Assembly (NCBI GenBank): GCA_910586505.1
Contig: CAJUGV010000005.1
Span: 124,001 to 188,000 of the forward strand
Direction of reading: 5' to 3'
Source of the DNA: an uncultured Paraprevotella sp.
GTDB taxonomy: Bacteria > Bacteroidota > Bacteroidia > Bacteroidales > Bacteroidaceae
DNA: 64,000 nucleotides
The stretch's first letter is position 1; every line of letters starts with the position of its first letter. Under the pieces are notes generated by a model. That model saw only the letters and a program-made list of their open reading frames with translations. It searched no databases and was not told the DNA's origin. Positions 8,551-16,889 of this stretch are shown here, piece after piece. Position numbers and translations under genes: made by a program.

Positions 8551-9255
8551 ATGCAAAAGAGAAAGATAATTTATATTTTGTCGGCTTTGCTGTGCGTAGG
8601 ACTGATGTGGCAAGGGTGCGATGACGGTGAAACCTATGCCGAGCAGAGAGAAAAGGAACGTGACGCCATTTCTGCATTTTTGAATCGTGATGTCGTCATT
8701 CGTTCCGGTGACGGTGAAGAACTGATTCATGTGGGGAAGATCAATACGATTCCCGAAGATGTGTTCCATGCACAGGACAGTACTACGAATTTGGAGAGAA
8801 ACGAATATGTGGTATTTGAAAATTCCGGAGTGTACATGCAGATTGTGCGTAAGGGAGCGGGAGAGAAAATGCGTAATGGTCAGCAGAAACGTATTATCTG
8901 CCGTTATACGGAATTCAATATTCTGAGAGATTCTATACAGACGACCAATAATTCGACCTATTGGCAGACGAATCCCGACATCATGGATGTGACGGATACC
9001 TATGGAACCTTTACCGCTTCCTTTAATACATCCGTAAACGGAGGAGGGGCTATGTATCAGTTTTATGGCTCAAAAGCAGTGCCGGCCGGCTGGTTGATTC
9101 CGCTAACCTATATTAATGTAGGGCGTCAGATGTCCGCAGATGACGAAATAGCCAAAGTGCGCCTCATTGTGCCGCATTCGCAAGGGCACAGCGACGCTTC
9201 GTCCAATGTGTATCCGTGCTTTTATGAAATTACTTATCAGGAGATGAGAAACTAA
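8551..9255 (+). CDS. DUF4827-type lipoprotein with FKBP-like C-terminal half
   Basis: This 234-residue protein begins with a lipoprotein signal: a hydrophobic stretch ending WQGC with the acylated Cys at position 23. The rest resembles DUF4827 proteins of Bacteroides. In the C-terminal half, AVPAGWLIPLTYINVG, KVRLIVPHSQGHSD and CFYEITYQEM follow the order of strands in FKBP-type prolyl isomerases (GW, then a RLIIPS-like strand, then a final FEVEL-like strand), so a periplasmic or outer-membrane FKBP-like fold is inferred. Active-site residues of true FKBPs are not clearly kept, so catalysis is uncertain. It lies between the DHH gene and hemW; its stop codon and the hemW stop overlap tail to tail. 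Confidence 0.75.
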   Translation: MQKRKIIYILSALLCVGLMWQGCDDGETYAEQREKERDAISAFLNRDVVIRSGDGEELIHVGKINTIPEDVFHAQDSTTNLERNEYVVFENSGVYMQIVRKGAGEKMRNGQQKRIICRYTEFNILRDSIQTTNNSTYWQTNPDIMDVTDTYGTFTASFNTSVNGGGAMYQFYGSKAVPAGWLIPLTYINVGRQMSADDEIAKVRLIVPHSQGHSDASSNVYPCFYEITYQEMRN

Positions 9256-10442
9256 TCTTCTACGTAGAGCAAGTCACTCATAATGCCGTCGGACAGGAAT
9301 ATTCCGCGATGGGTAAGTTTGAGCAGGTCTTCGGAGATCTGCTCTTTTTTTGAGCAAATTTCTAGCAGGCCTTGTCGAATGTGGGGAGAGGCGGCTTGCA
9401 GACAGTAGTCTGCCAGCATGGTTCCGAAGTTCTTTCTTAACGCCGTCAGGTTTAGTCCGTCGGATGTACGCAAGGAAGTGATGACGAGGTCATTGTATTT
9501 TTCAAAAATGCTCAGTTCTTCTTTTTCTATCCATGATGCGTTTGTGAAATCCCGGGGAGAACGGCATGCTCCAGTCTTGTCTATATATGTATTCAAGTCG
9601 CTGATGTTCCATTGGCGGCTGTTGCCGTCGTAGGAATGTGCGGAAGGGCCGCATCCCAGGTAAGGAATGCCCTTCCAATAGGAGGAATTGTGGCGCGAGC
9701 GGAAGCCGGGCCGGGCAAAGTTTGAAATTTCGTAATGTTCAAAATTTCCGGTGGTGAGTTTCCGTATCAGGAGCTCGAACATGGCCAGACTCAGTTCGTC
9801 GGGTGCTTCTTTCACCTGACGGAGTTGTCGCATCTTCCATAGCGGAGTGTTTTGTTCGTAGATAAGGGCATAGGCGGAAAGGTGTTGGATTTGAAGTCTC
9901 AAAGCCGTATCCAAATCCTTTTCCCAGTCGGGAAGGGTCTGTTCCGGCAGGCCGTAAATCAAGTCGATGCTGATATTGTCCAAGCCTGCATCCTGACAAT
10001 TATGTACGGCACGAATGGCCTGATCACCGTTGTGCCGGCGATGGAGCAAACGCAGCTTGTTGTCATCGAATGTTTGTACGCCTATGCTCAGACGATTGAC
10101 GGGCAGGCTGTTTAGTATTCTGATTTTTTCAAGGGAAAGATCATCCGGATTGGCTTCTATGGTTACTTCCGCCCGATCGTCCACCTCGTAGCATGCATAT
10201 ATCGCGTCGAATATCCGTCTAAGCAGGGTTGGAGGGAGTGTGGAAGGCGTCCCGCCTCCCAGATAGATGGTTTCTATTGTGGGGATGCGTCCGTCTGTTT
10301 TCAGGTAGTCCGCTCGCAGGCGCAGTTCGTTGATGAGTGCTGCCGTATAATCTTCTGCCTTGCTGCCGTGTGTGGTGGAGTAGAAATCGCAGTAGATGCA
10401 GCGGCTTGCGCAGAAAGGAATGTGGATGTATATTCCGGCCAT
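9252..10442 (-). CDS. hemW: HemW-like radical SAM protein (heme chaperone family, formerly coproporphyrinogen III oxidase-like)
   Basis: The protein has the radical SAM cluster motif CASRCIYCDFYS near the N-terminus and the HemW landmarks YLGGGTPSTL, SIGVQTFDD, DLIYGLPEQT and YLGCGPSAHSYDG. HemW proteins bind heme and an Fe-S cluster and are thought to deliver heme to enzymes; they lack coproporphyrinogen oxidase activity. I start the gene at ATG 10442, giving 396 residues with MAGIYIHIPFC at the N-terminus, as is standard. An in-frame start at 10496 exists, but it would add 18 residues that run over the -7 box CAAAGGTA at 10469-10476. The 3' end overlaps the neighbouring lipoprotein gene by 4 bp. 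Confidence 0.92.
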   Translation of the reverse strand: MAGIYIHIPFCASRCIYCDFYSTTHGSKAEDYTAALINELRLRADYLKTDGRIPTIETIYLGGGTPSTLPPTLLRRIFDAIYACYEVDDRAEVTIEANPDDLSLEKIRILNSLPVNRLSIGVQTFDDNKLRLLHRRHNGDQAIRAVHNCQDAGLDNISIDLIYGLPEQTLPDWEKDLDTALRLQIQHLSAYALIYEQNTPLWKMRQLRQVKEAPDELSLAMFELLIRKLTTGNFEHYEISNFARPGFRSRHNSSYWKGIPYLGCGPSAHSYDGNSRQWNISDLNTYIDKTGACRSPRDFTNASWIEKEELSIFEKYNDLVITSLRTSDGLNLTALRKNFGTMLADYCLQAASPHIRQGLLEICSKKEQISEDLLKLTHRGIFLSDGIMSDLLYVED

Positions 10443-10468
10443 ATATAATAAGGTATAGTACGATAATG

Positions 10469-10476
10469 CAAAGGTA
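10469..10476 (-). promoter_or_regulatory. hemW promoter -7 box
   Basis: On the minus strand this is TACCTTTG, 26 bp before the preferred hemW start at 10442. Confidence 0.7.
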
Positions 10477-10602
10477 CTGAAAAAAATGACCCGCACCGTG
10501 TATGTTTTAAAACATAATGAACTATCCGCCTGATTCGTTGGCCGGAACCGATTTTATTACTAAATTTCGTGCTGTTTAATTGTTACCTTTAAATGTTACA
10601 CG

Positions 10603-12762
10603 ATGAAAGTATATCAAACAAATGAGATTAAGAACATAGCCCTTTTGGGGAATGACGGTTCCGGAAAGACGACTCTTACAGAAGCCTTGCTTTATGAGAG
10701 CGGTCTGATTAAGCGTCGTGGAAGGATTACGGCGAAGAATACGGTGAGTGACTATTTCCCCGTGGAGCAGGAATACGGCTATTCGGTATTCTCCACGGTT
10801 TATCATGTGGAATGGAATAATAAGAAACTGAACATTATAGATTGTCCTGGGTCGGACGATTTCGTGGGAGCGGCCATGACGGCGCTGAATGTTACCGATA
10901 CGGCGGTGCTGTTGCTGAACGGGCAGTACGGAGCCGAGGTTGGTACGCAGAACCATTTCCGTTATACGGAAAAACTGGGCAAGCCTGTGATCTTCCTTGT
11001 CAATCAGCTGGATGATGAAAAATGCGACTATGACGGTATTCTGGAACAGTTGACGTCCATTTACGGTAATAAGGTCGTGCCGGTGCAATATCCCGTCAAG
11101 ACGGGGCCGGACTTTAATGCGCTGATCGACGTGTTGCTGATGAAGCGATACTCATGGGGGCCGGACGGCGGCGAGCCTACGATAGAAGATATCCCTGAGG
11201 ACCAGAAGGAAAAGGCCATGGAGATGCACAAGGCGTTGGTTGAGGCTGCGGCTGAGAACGACGAGACGCTTATGGAAAAGTTCTTTGAGAGCGAAACGCT
11301 GACGGAGGACGAAATGCGCGAGGGCATACGCAAGGGATTGGCTGCCCGTGGTATGTTCCCCGTATTCTGCGTGTGTGCAGGAAAGGACATGGGCGTGCGC
11401 CGTCTGATGGAGTTCCTCGGCAATGTGGTGCCTTTTGTCAGCGAGATGCCGAAGGTGCATAATACAAGAGGAATGGAGGTGGTGCCCGATGCCTGCGGTC
11501 CGACATCGCTTTACTTTTTCAAGACCGGAGTGGAACCGCATATAGGTGAAGTTCAGTATTTCAAGGTGATGAGCGGAAAGGTGCATGAAGGTGATGATTT
11601 GAACAATGCCGACCGTGGTTCGAAAGAGCGTATGTCGCAGTTGTTCGTGTGTGCCGGTGCCAACCGTATCAAGGTGGAAGAACTGGTAGCGGGCGACATC
11701 GGCTGTGCGGTGAAACTGAAAGATGTGAAGACCGGTAATACCCTGAATGACAGAAACTGTGAGCATCGTTTCAATTTCATCAAATACCCTCATCCTAAGT
11801 ACACGCGTGCGGTGAAAGCCGTGAATGAAGCCGAGACCGAGAAAATGATGAACGCCCTGAACCGCATGCGCGAGGAAGATCCCACGTGGATGGTGGAGCA
11901 GAGTAAGGAACTGCGCCAGATTCTTGTACACGGACAGGGAGAGTTTCACTTGCGCACGTTGAAGTGGCGTATGGAGAACAATGAGAAGATCGCCATTAAG
12001 TTTGAAGAGCCCCGTATACCTTACCGTGAGACCATCACGAAAGCGGCGCGTGCCGACTACCGTCATAAAAAACAGTCGGGAGGAGCAGGACAATTCGGAG
12101 AAGTGCATTTGATAGTGGAGCCTTACTATGAGGGAATGCCCGAACCGGAGGTGTACCGTTTCAATGGACAGGAATTCCGCATCAATGCGCGAAGCAAAGA
12201 AGAGGTGGCGCTGGAGTGGGGCGGCAAACTCGTGTTTGTAAACTCCGTGGTGGGAGGAGCCATCGACGCACGTTTCATGCCGGCCATCCTGAAAGGCGTG
12301 ATGCAGCGTATGGAGCAGGGACCGCTGACGGGAAGCTATGCCCGTGATGTGCGCGTCATCGTCTACGACGGAAAGATGCATCCGGTGGATTCCAATGAGA
12401 TCTCGTTCATGCTGGCCGGGCGTAATGCGTTCAGTATGGCGTTTAAAGATGCCGGTCCGAAGATTCTGGAGCCTATTTACGATGTGGAGGTGTTCGTGCC
12501 CAGTGACAAGATGGGTGATGTGATGAGCGATTTGCAGGGGCGTCGCGGTATGATTATGGGTATGACCAGTGAGAACGGCTATGAGAAGCTTGTGGCCAAA
12601 GTTCCTTTGAAGGAAATGTCCAACTACTGTACCTCTTTAAGTTCCATCACCGGAGGACGCGCATCTTTCATCATGTCGTTTGCCAGCTATGAGCTTGTTC
12701 CGTCTGATGTACAGGATAAGCTGATTAAGGATTTTGAGGCTAAGCAAGATAAGGAAGATTAA
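10603..12762 (+). CDS. fusA2: Elongation factor G paralogue, EF-G2-like, altered GTPase site
   Basis: The 719-residue protein has the full EF-G domain order (G domain about 1-280, domain II about 290-390, then III, IV and V), including the domain IV/V segment ending YELVPSDVQDKLIKDFEAK. The GTPase motifs depart from normal EF-G: the P-loop is GNDGSGKTT, switch I reads EYGYSV (Ser61 where EF-G has the GIT threonine), switch II reads DCPGSDDF with Ser84 where the catalytic histidine of DTPGH should be, and G4 is NQLD in place of NKxD. This fits the Bacteroides EF-G2 paralogue, reported to support translocation without GTP hydrolysis and to matter for gut fitness under carbon starvation. It has its own 5' region divergent from hemW and a strong terminator. 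Confidence 0.9.
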   Translation: MKVYQTNEIKNIALLGNDGSGKTTLTEALLYESGLIKRRGRITAKNTVSDYFPVEQEYGYSVFSTVYHVEWNNKKLNIIDCPGSDDFVGAAMTALNVTDTAVLLLNGQYGAEVGTQNHFRYTEKLGKPVIFLVNQLDDEKCDYDGILEQLTSIYGNKVVPVQYPVKTGPDFNALIDVLLMKRYSWGPDGGEPTIEDIPEDQKEKAMEMHKALVEAAAENDETLMEKFFESETLTEDEMREGIRKGLAARGMFPVFCVCAGKDMGVRRLMEFLGNVVPFVSEMPKVHNTRGMEVVPDACGPTSLYFFKTGVEPHIGEVQYFKVMSGKVHEGDDLNNADRGSKERMSQLFVCAGANRIKVEELVAGDIGCAVKLKDVKTGNTLNDRNCEHRFNFIKYPHPKYTRAVKAVNEAETEKMMNALNRMREEDPTWMVEQSKELRQILVHGQGEFHLRTLKWRMENNEKIAIKFEEPRIPYRETITKAARADYRHKKQSGGAGQFGEVHLIVEPYYEGMPEPEVYRFNGQEFRINARSKEEVALEWGGKLVFVNSVVGGAIDARFMPAILKGVMQRMEQGPLTGSYARDVRVIVYDGKMHPVDSNEISFMLAGRNAFSMAFKDAGPKILEPIYDVEVFVPSDKMGDVMSDLQGRRGMIMGMTSENGYEKLVAKVPLKEMSNYCTSLSSITGGRASFIMSFASYELVPSDVQDKLIKDFEAKQDKED

Positions 12763-12782
12763 GAAAACGCTCTATATCAGGT

Positions 12783-12838
12783 ATCCCGCCTTTGTCTGTC
12801 TGAAGAACAGTAAGCAGACAAAAGGCGGGATGCTTTTT
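12783..12838 (+). terminator. Terminator after the EF-G2-like gene
   Basis: ATCCCGCCTTTGTCTG pairs with CAGACAAAAGGCGGGAT (one bulged base), followed by GCTTTTT. It starts 20 bp after the stop codon. Confidence 0.9.
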
Positions 12839-12925
12839 ATGTCCGGGAAGTAAACGGAATTGGGGGAGGTTTGAGGCGTCTTCTCTTCCCGTGTGCGGAA
12901 GCTGGATCTGGTCCGGTTTGTTAGG

Positions 12926-12991
12926 GCTGTTTTTTCGTGCTCTTCATTTTTTAATTTCGTGCTCTTCATTTTTATTTTTACTGCGCATCAA
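12926..12991 (-). repeat. Intergenic 22-bp-period repeat, locus B (three units, minus orientation)
   Basis: On the minus strand, units start at 12991, 12969 and 12947. The last two both contain AAAAAATGAAGAGCACGAAA-type sequence (plus-strand TTTCGTGCTCTTCATTTTT at 12933 and 12955, exactly 22 bp apart); the first has GCGCAGTAAAAATAAAA. Same unit type as loci at 2754, 22632 and 41610. The surrounding stretch 12839-13247 shows no credible gene. Confidence 0.75.
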
Positions 12992-13197
12992 AATTTGTAA
13001 TATTCCGCCCGGCGTTTTTCCGGAGTCTATTCTGCTGTAACTATATGACTGTACGGAGTGGAGACTGCAGCATGACGGAGACGGATGAAGTGCACTGTGG
13101 CGGTATTCCGAGAACAGGTGTTGCTTGTTTTTAATATTATTCAGCGCGCTGTGCTTTTATAAAGCATTTCTTTTTGCTTTATGGTTAATAACGTTAA

Positions 13198-13239
13198 AAA
13201 CGGGAAAGGAATAGGGCCTTTTATGCCCGATGCCCGTTT
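13198..13239 (+). promoter_or_regulatory. Inverted repeat upstream of rprX
   Basis: AAACGGG (13198-13204) and CCCGTTT (13233-13239) enclose a second short repeat GGGC / GCCC. The element sits directly before the rprX -7 box, where an activator or repressor could bind. Function is inferred from position only. Confidence 0.35.
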
Positions 13240-13247
13240 CTGATATG

Positions 13248-13255
13248 TATATTTG
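13248..13255 (+). promoter_or_regulatory. rprX -7 box next to the start codon
   Basis: TATATTTG is a perfect TAnnTTTG box, but it ends only 5 bp before the rprX ATG at 13261, so a transcript from it would be leaderless or nearly so. Confidence 0.5.
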
Positions 13256-13260
13256 CTGTC

Positions 13261-14823
13261 ATGAAAAAGTCTACAATCTGGATAGTTAGTTTGATTATCG
13301 GAGTTTCCTTTTTAGGACTTCTGTTATTGCAGATGCGCTACATCGAGCGGATGGTCAAGATGCGGAAGGAACAACTGGACGAATCGGTTATCCGCAGCTT
13401 AAACCAGGTGTCCCGCAATCTGGAGCAGAATGAGACATTTCGTTACCTGGAGAGTTTTATGCGAGAAGAAATGAATCGCGAGAAAGATACCTTGTCTGTC
13501 TTCTATATGGAGCGTTTGCCGGACGTGTCCGGAGCGGATAAGGATAAAAGCGGAACGGCCGTACACGGAAAAGAAAAAATACATTCCGATTTCGGATTGC
13601 ATACGATCGTGAAGCACCCTTCCGCCATGCCTAAGGTGCTGCGTATCGAGCGTAACAACTCCATTGATGAAGCTACAAAGTCCTTTCAGGAATACGTAAA
13701 GAATGCCTACGTGTACCATAAGGGGCTGCTTGACGAGGTTATCTACACCATATTATATAAGGCGAGCGAGAAACCGCTGGAAGAGCGGATTAATTTCAGG
13801 TTGCTGGATCAGGATATCCGCAATGCACTTGAGAACAACGGCATCAGTATGCCTTATCATTTCACGGTGGCTACGGGTGACGGGCGCGAAGTATATCGTT
13901 GTCCGGACTTTGAGGAGAAAGGAAAGGACTACTCCTATTCCCAGGTGCTTTTCCGTAATGATCCGGCCGGAAAGATAGGCGTGGTACGCATCCATTTCCC
14001 CGATATGGATTCCTATCTGCTGGAAACGGCACGTATGATGATACCGGCGCTGGCTTTCACCATTATCCTCTTTGTCACGTTCGTCTTTACCATATACGTA
14101 ATATTCCGTCAGAAGAAAGTAACGGAGATGAAGAACGACTTCATCAACAATATGACGCATGAGTTCAAGACACCTATATCTTCTATCTCACTGGCAGCCC
14201 AGATGTTGAGCGACCAGTCGGTGAAGAAGAGTGAGGCTATGTATGAAAATCTGTCGCGGGTTATTAACGATGAGACCAAGCGGCTTCGTTTCCAGGTGGA
14301 GAAGGTGTTGCAGATGTCATTGTACGACCGTGATAATATTGCTTTCAAACAGAAAGATTTGGACGCACATCAGTTGTTGGCGGGAGTGATCAAGACATTT
14401 ACGCTGAAGGTGTCGCAGAACGGAGGTACTATTTCTTCCGACTTTAAAGCGGTGCATGCCGGAATATATGTGGATGAGATGCATTTCACGAATGTGATCT
14501 TCAACCTGATGGACAATGCTGTAAAATACAAGCGCGACGACGTGGACCTTCATCTGACGCTCCGCACATGGAATACGGGCGACAGCAAGATAAACATCTC
14601 GATAGAGGATAACGGAATAGGTATACAGAAAGACGATCTGAAGAGAATCTTCGATAAGTTCTACCGTGTGCATACCGGCAACAAACACGACGTAAAAGGC
14701 TTCGGACTCGGATTGGCTTACGTCAAGAAGATAGTGCGTCTTCAGAATGGTGTGATACATGCGGAGAGCGACTATGGACATGGAACAAGATTTATAATTA
14801 CATTACCCACTATTAAAAAATAA
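13261..14823 (+). CDS. rprX: Sensor histidine kinase RprX
   Basis: This 520-residue membrane kinase has one transmembrane segment near the N-terminus (about 5-24), a periplasmic sensor region (about 25-255), a second membrane segment (about 260-282) and a cytoplasmic HisKA-HATPase core. The phospho-acceptor is His300 in NNMTHEFKTPISS. The ATP-binding boxes are present: N box FNLMDNAVKYK, G1 IEDNGIGI, F box FDKFYRV and G2 GFGLGLAYVKKIV. The pair was first described in Bacteroides fragilis as RprX/RprY, linked to tetracycline resistance regulation when overexpressed. rprY follows after 5 bp. The start is set by the membrane segment that begins straight after the ATG. Confidence 0.93.
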   Translation: MKKSTIWIVSLIIGVSFLGLLLLQMRYIERMVKMRKEQLDESVIRSLNQVSRNLEQNETFRYLESFMREEMNREKDTLSVFYMERLPDVSGADKDKSGTAVHGKEKIHSDFGLHTIVKHPSAMPKVLRIERNNSIDEATKSFQEYVKNAYVYHKGLLDEVIYTILYKASEKPLEERINFRLLDQDIRNALENNGISMPYHFTVATGDGREVYRCPDFEEKGKDYSYSQVLFRNDPAGKIGVVRIHFPDMDSYLLETARMMIPALAFTIILFVTFVFTIYVIFRQKKVTEMKNDFINNMTHEFKTPISSISLAAQMLSDQSVKKSEAMYENLSRVINDETKRLRFQVEKVLQMSLYDRDNIAFKQKDLDAHQLLAGVIKTFTLKVSQNGGTISSDFKAVHAGIYVDEMHFTNVIFNLMDNAVKYKRDDVDLHLTLRTWNTGDSKINISIEDNGIGIQKDDLKRIFDKFYRVHTGNKHDVKGFGLGLAYVKKIVRLQNGVIHAESDYGHGTRFIITLPTIKK

Positions 14824-14828
14824 TAACT

Positions 14829-15530
14829 ATGGAAGAAAAATTGCGAATTCTATTGTGCGAAGACGACGAGAGTCTGGGCATGTTGTTGAGAGAGTATTTA
14901 CAGGCAAAAGGATATGAGGCGGAACTCTTTCCGGATGGTGATGCCGGTTACAAGGCATTCCTCAAGAACCGCTATGAGATGTGTGTGCTTGACGTGATGA
15001 TGCCGAAGAAAGACGGATTTCAGCTGGCGCAGGAAATACGTCAGGTGAATGCCGAGATCCCTATCATATTCCTGACGGCGAAAAACCTGAAAGAAGATAT
15101 ATTCGACGGTTTTAAGATCGGAGCGGATGATTACATCACCAAACCGTTCTCTATGGAGGAACTGGTGTTCCGTATGGAAGCTATATTACGTCGCGTGAGA
15201 GGAAAGAAGGTGAAAGAGACCAATATGTACAAGTTGGGACGTTTTACATTCGATACGCAGCGACAGATTCTGGCTATCGGTGACAAGCAGACTAAGTTGA
15301 CAACCAAGGAAAGCGAACTGCTTTCGTTGCTTTGTGCACACGCAAATGATGTATTGCAGCGTGAGTTGGCTTTGAAGACGATATGGATAGATGATAATTA
15401 TTTCAATGCACGCAGTATGGACGTTTATATTACGAAACTGCGTAAACACCTGAAAGACGATCCTTCCATAGAGATTAATAACGTACATGGAAAAGGATAT
15501 CGCCTGATCGTTCCCGTAGAAGAGGATTGA
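14829..15530 (+). CDS. rprY: Response regulator RprY (OmpR/PhoB family)
   Basis: The 233-residue protein has a receiver domain (about 1-120) and an OmpR-type winged-helix DNA-binding domain (about 132-230). The acidic pocket is CEDDE near residues 10-14, the phospho-acceptor is Asp55 in VLDVMMPKKDG, the conserved Thr is in FLTAKN and the Lys in ITKPFSMEEL. The C-terminal domain ends with the usual VHGKGYRLIV strand. It is paired with rprX (5-bp gap) and is followed by a terminator shared with the gene on the other strand. Confidence 0.95.
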   Translation: MEEKLRILLCEDDESLGMLLREYLQAKGYEAELFPDGDAGYKAFLKNRYEMCVLDVMMPKKDGFQLAQEIRQVNAEIPIIFLTAKNLKEDIFDGFKIGADDYITKPFSMEELVFRMEAILRRVRGKKVKETNMYKLGRFTFDTQRQILAIGDKQTKLTTKESELLSLLCAHANDVLQRELALKTIWIDDNYFNARSMDVYITKLRKHLKDDPSIEINNVHGKGYRLIVPVEED

Positions 15531-15550
15531 GAATGTCGAGATCACAAAAA

Positions 15551-15590
15551 AATCCCCGGAGTTCCGTTACGGATCTCCGGGGATTTTTTT
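15551..15590. terminator. Bidirectional terminator between rprY and the 58-residue membrane protein gene
   Basis: An 11-bp stem AATCCCCGGAG / CTCCGGGGATT has a T-run after it on the plus strand and an A-run before it (a T-run on the minus strand), so it can serve both convergent genes. Confidence 0.9.
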
Positions 15591-15597
15591 ATATCTC

Positions 15598-15774
15598 TTA
15601 ATCTTGTATTTTTTTGTTCATAACGATATGTACGATGATGCCGGCTACGATGGCCAGCAAGGCCGTACCGTTGAGCCAGTTATAGTCAAGCCAATTGCAT
15701 ACGTAACTCAGTACCAGTACTACGGTTCCCAAAACGATTAAGAAAATACCCAGATTCTTAGAAAAATTATTCAT
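15598..15774 (-). CDS. Small hydrophobic membrane protein, 58 residues
   Basis: A minus-strand frame from ATG 15774 to TAA 15598 encodes 58 residues beginning MNNFSKNLGIFLIVLGTVVL and ending with a charged NKKIQD tail. Two hydrophobic segments (about 9-26 and 34-51) are separated by a short CNWLDYNWLNG turn, so a two-span inner-membrane protein is likely. I recognise it as a type of small conserved Bacteroides protein but know no function. Support for coding comes from the plausible protein, the bidirectional terminator at its 3' end, and a near-consensus -7 box (TTAATTTG on the minus strand, plus 15812-15819) 38 bp upstream. Confidence 0.8.
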   Translation of the reverse strand: MNNFSKNLGIFLIVLGTVVLVLSYVCNWLDYNWLNGTALLAIVAGIIVHIVMNKKIQD

Positions 15775-15873
15775 TGTATAGTTCTTTTTATGTTTTTCTC
15801 CATTTACCCTACAAATTAAAGCATAATTATTTAAACACAGAAACTTTTCAAGGAAAAAAAGCAGAGTACGTTC

Positions 15874-16320
15874 CTAATCCTTTGTGTTCAGGAAAATCTT
15901 TCTCAGTACCTCTTGACTTACACTCATTTCCTCTACGGTAAGGCCACGCAAGGCTTCTTTTAAAGTTTTATTGGCGATAAATCTTGATTTTTCTTCCAGA
16001 TCGCGTCCTGTTTTTGTAAGATGAATCAGGTTGATTCTACGGTCTGTTTTACCGGAGATTCTTACCACAAGATTAAGGCTTTCCATGTTGTCAATCAGGC
16101 GTGTCATGCTTGGCTTGTCTTTAAAAGTGGCGTTGCACAATTCTTGTTGTGTGACTCCGTCTTTTTCCCATAGATATAATAATACCGTCCATTGCTCTGG
16201 GGTTATGTCCACATTGTAGTGCCGGAAATTGCGGTAAAGTTTGCGGTTGATGGCTGCCGACACCTTGCCGTTCAGGATTGCGAAAATCAGCCTTATATCG
16301 AAATTGAATTGTTCACTCAT
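15874..16320 (-). CDS. MarR-family transcriptional regulator
   Basis: The 148-residue protein has the MarR winged-helix layout: N-terminal dimer helix, then ITPEQWTVLLYLWEKDGVTQQELC, the recognition helix region DKPSMTRLIDNMESLNLV (about 68-85) and the beta-wing RISGKTDRRINLIHLT with the conserved DxR motif. Such proteins usually repress their own gene or a neighbour and respond to small molecules or oxidation. It has a -7 box at 16344-16351 and is divergent from rpsF, 224 bp away. The nearest gene on its downstream side is the small membrane protein on the same strand. Ligand and targets cannot be read from sequence. Confidence 0.88.
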   Translation of the reverse strand: MSEQFNFDIRLIFAILNGKVSAAINRKLYRNFRHYNVDITPEQWTVLLYLWEKDGVTQQELCNATFKDKPSMTRLIDNMESLNLVVRISGKTDRRINLIHLTKTGRDLEEKSRFIANKTLKEALRGLTVEEMSVSQEVLRKIFLNTKD

Positions 16321-16343
16321 GTCTTTCGGATTGTTCGACTATA

Positions 16344-16351
16344 CAAAGGTA
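16344..16351 (-). promoter_or_regulatory. marR-type gene promoter -7 box
   Basis: TACCTTTG on the minus strand, 23 bp before the ATG at 16320. Confidence 0.7.
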
Positions 16352-16467
16352 TGATATTTCTTAGAGACTGTAGTTGTGCAGGCTTCTTAAATTTCTTTAA
16401 AGCGTCAACTTCTGTGTCTACTATTTTTGAATATATGGCAAATAATGCGCAATTAAAGTGCGTAAAA

Positions 16468-16499
16468 CTTGCAGGATATGGTATAAAAGAGTAATTTTG
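16468..16499 (+). promoter_or_regulatory. rpsF-rpsR-rplI operon promoter
   Basis: CTTG, a 20-bp spacer and TAATTTTG (16492-16499) match the Bacteroides promoter pattern, leaving a leader of about 40 nt before the rpsF ATG at 16545. Confidence 0.75.
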
Positions 16500-16544
16500 C
16501 ACCGCGTTTTAGCAAATTTATTACTAATTAATTATTTACGTATT

Positions 16545-16886
16545 ATGAATCAATACGAAACCGTTTTCATTTTAACTCCCGTTTTGTCTGATGATCAGAT
16601 GAAGGAAGCGGTCAGCAAGTTCAGAGGAATTCTCACCAGCAACGGTGCGGAAATTCTTAATGAGGAGAACTGGGGCCTGAAGAAACTGGCTTACGCCATT
16701 GAGAAGAAGTCTACAGGATTTTACATCCTGATGGAATTTAAGGCACAGCCGGAAGTGATTAAGAATTTGGAAATCAATTTCCGTCGTGATGAAAAAGTAC
16801 TTCGCTATTTGACTATTAAGATGGAGAAGTATGCAGCAGAATATGCTGAGAAGAGAAGAAACAACAAAACTAAAAAGGAGGACTAA
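16545..16886 (+). CDS. rpsF: 30S ribosomal protein bS6
   Basis: bS6 binds bS18 and 16S rRNA on the 30S platform. The 113-residue protein starts MNQYETVFILTPVL, the normal beginning for the family, at ATG 16545. An upstream in-frame start at 16458 would place 29 extra residues across the promoter and is rejected. The family ferredoxin-like fold is evident (ENWGLKKLAYAI, GFYILMEF, RRDEKVLRYLTI), followed by a basic tail. No Shine-Dalgarno sequence precedes it. First gene of the rpsF-rpsR-rplI operon. Confidence 0.97.
   Translation: MNQYETVFILTPVLSDDQMKEAVSKFRGILTSNGAEILNEENWGLKKLAYAIEKKSTGFYILMEFKAQPEVIKNLEINFRRDEKVLRYLTIKMEKYAAEYAEKRRNNKTKKED
16875..16881 (+). promoter_or_regulatory. Shine-Dalgarno sequence before rpsR
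   Basis: AAGGAGG ends 8 nt before the rpsR ATG. It overlaps the last codons of rpsF, so coding constraint may partly explain it. Strong sites like this are rare in Bacteroidota. Confidence 0.6.
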
Positions 16887-16889
16887 ATC

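Noticed and set aside
10443..10496. N-terminal extension of hemW
   Set aside because: It covers the hemW -7 box and adds residues absent from the family; the ATG at 10442 gives the standard MAGIYIHIPFC start.
12926..12991. CRISPR array
   Set aside because: The 22-bp units are too short, too few and have no spacers, and no cas genes are present.
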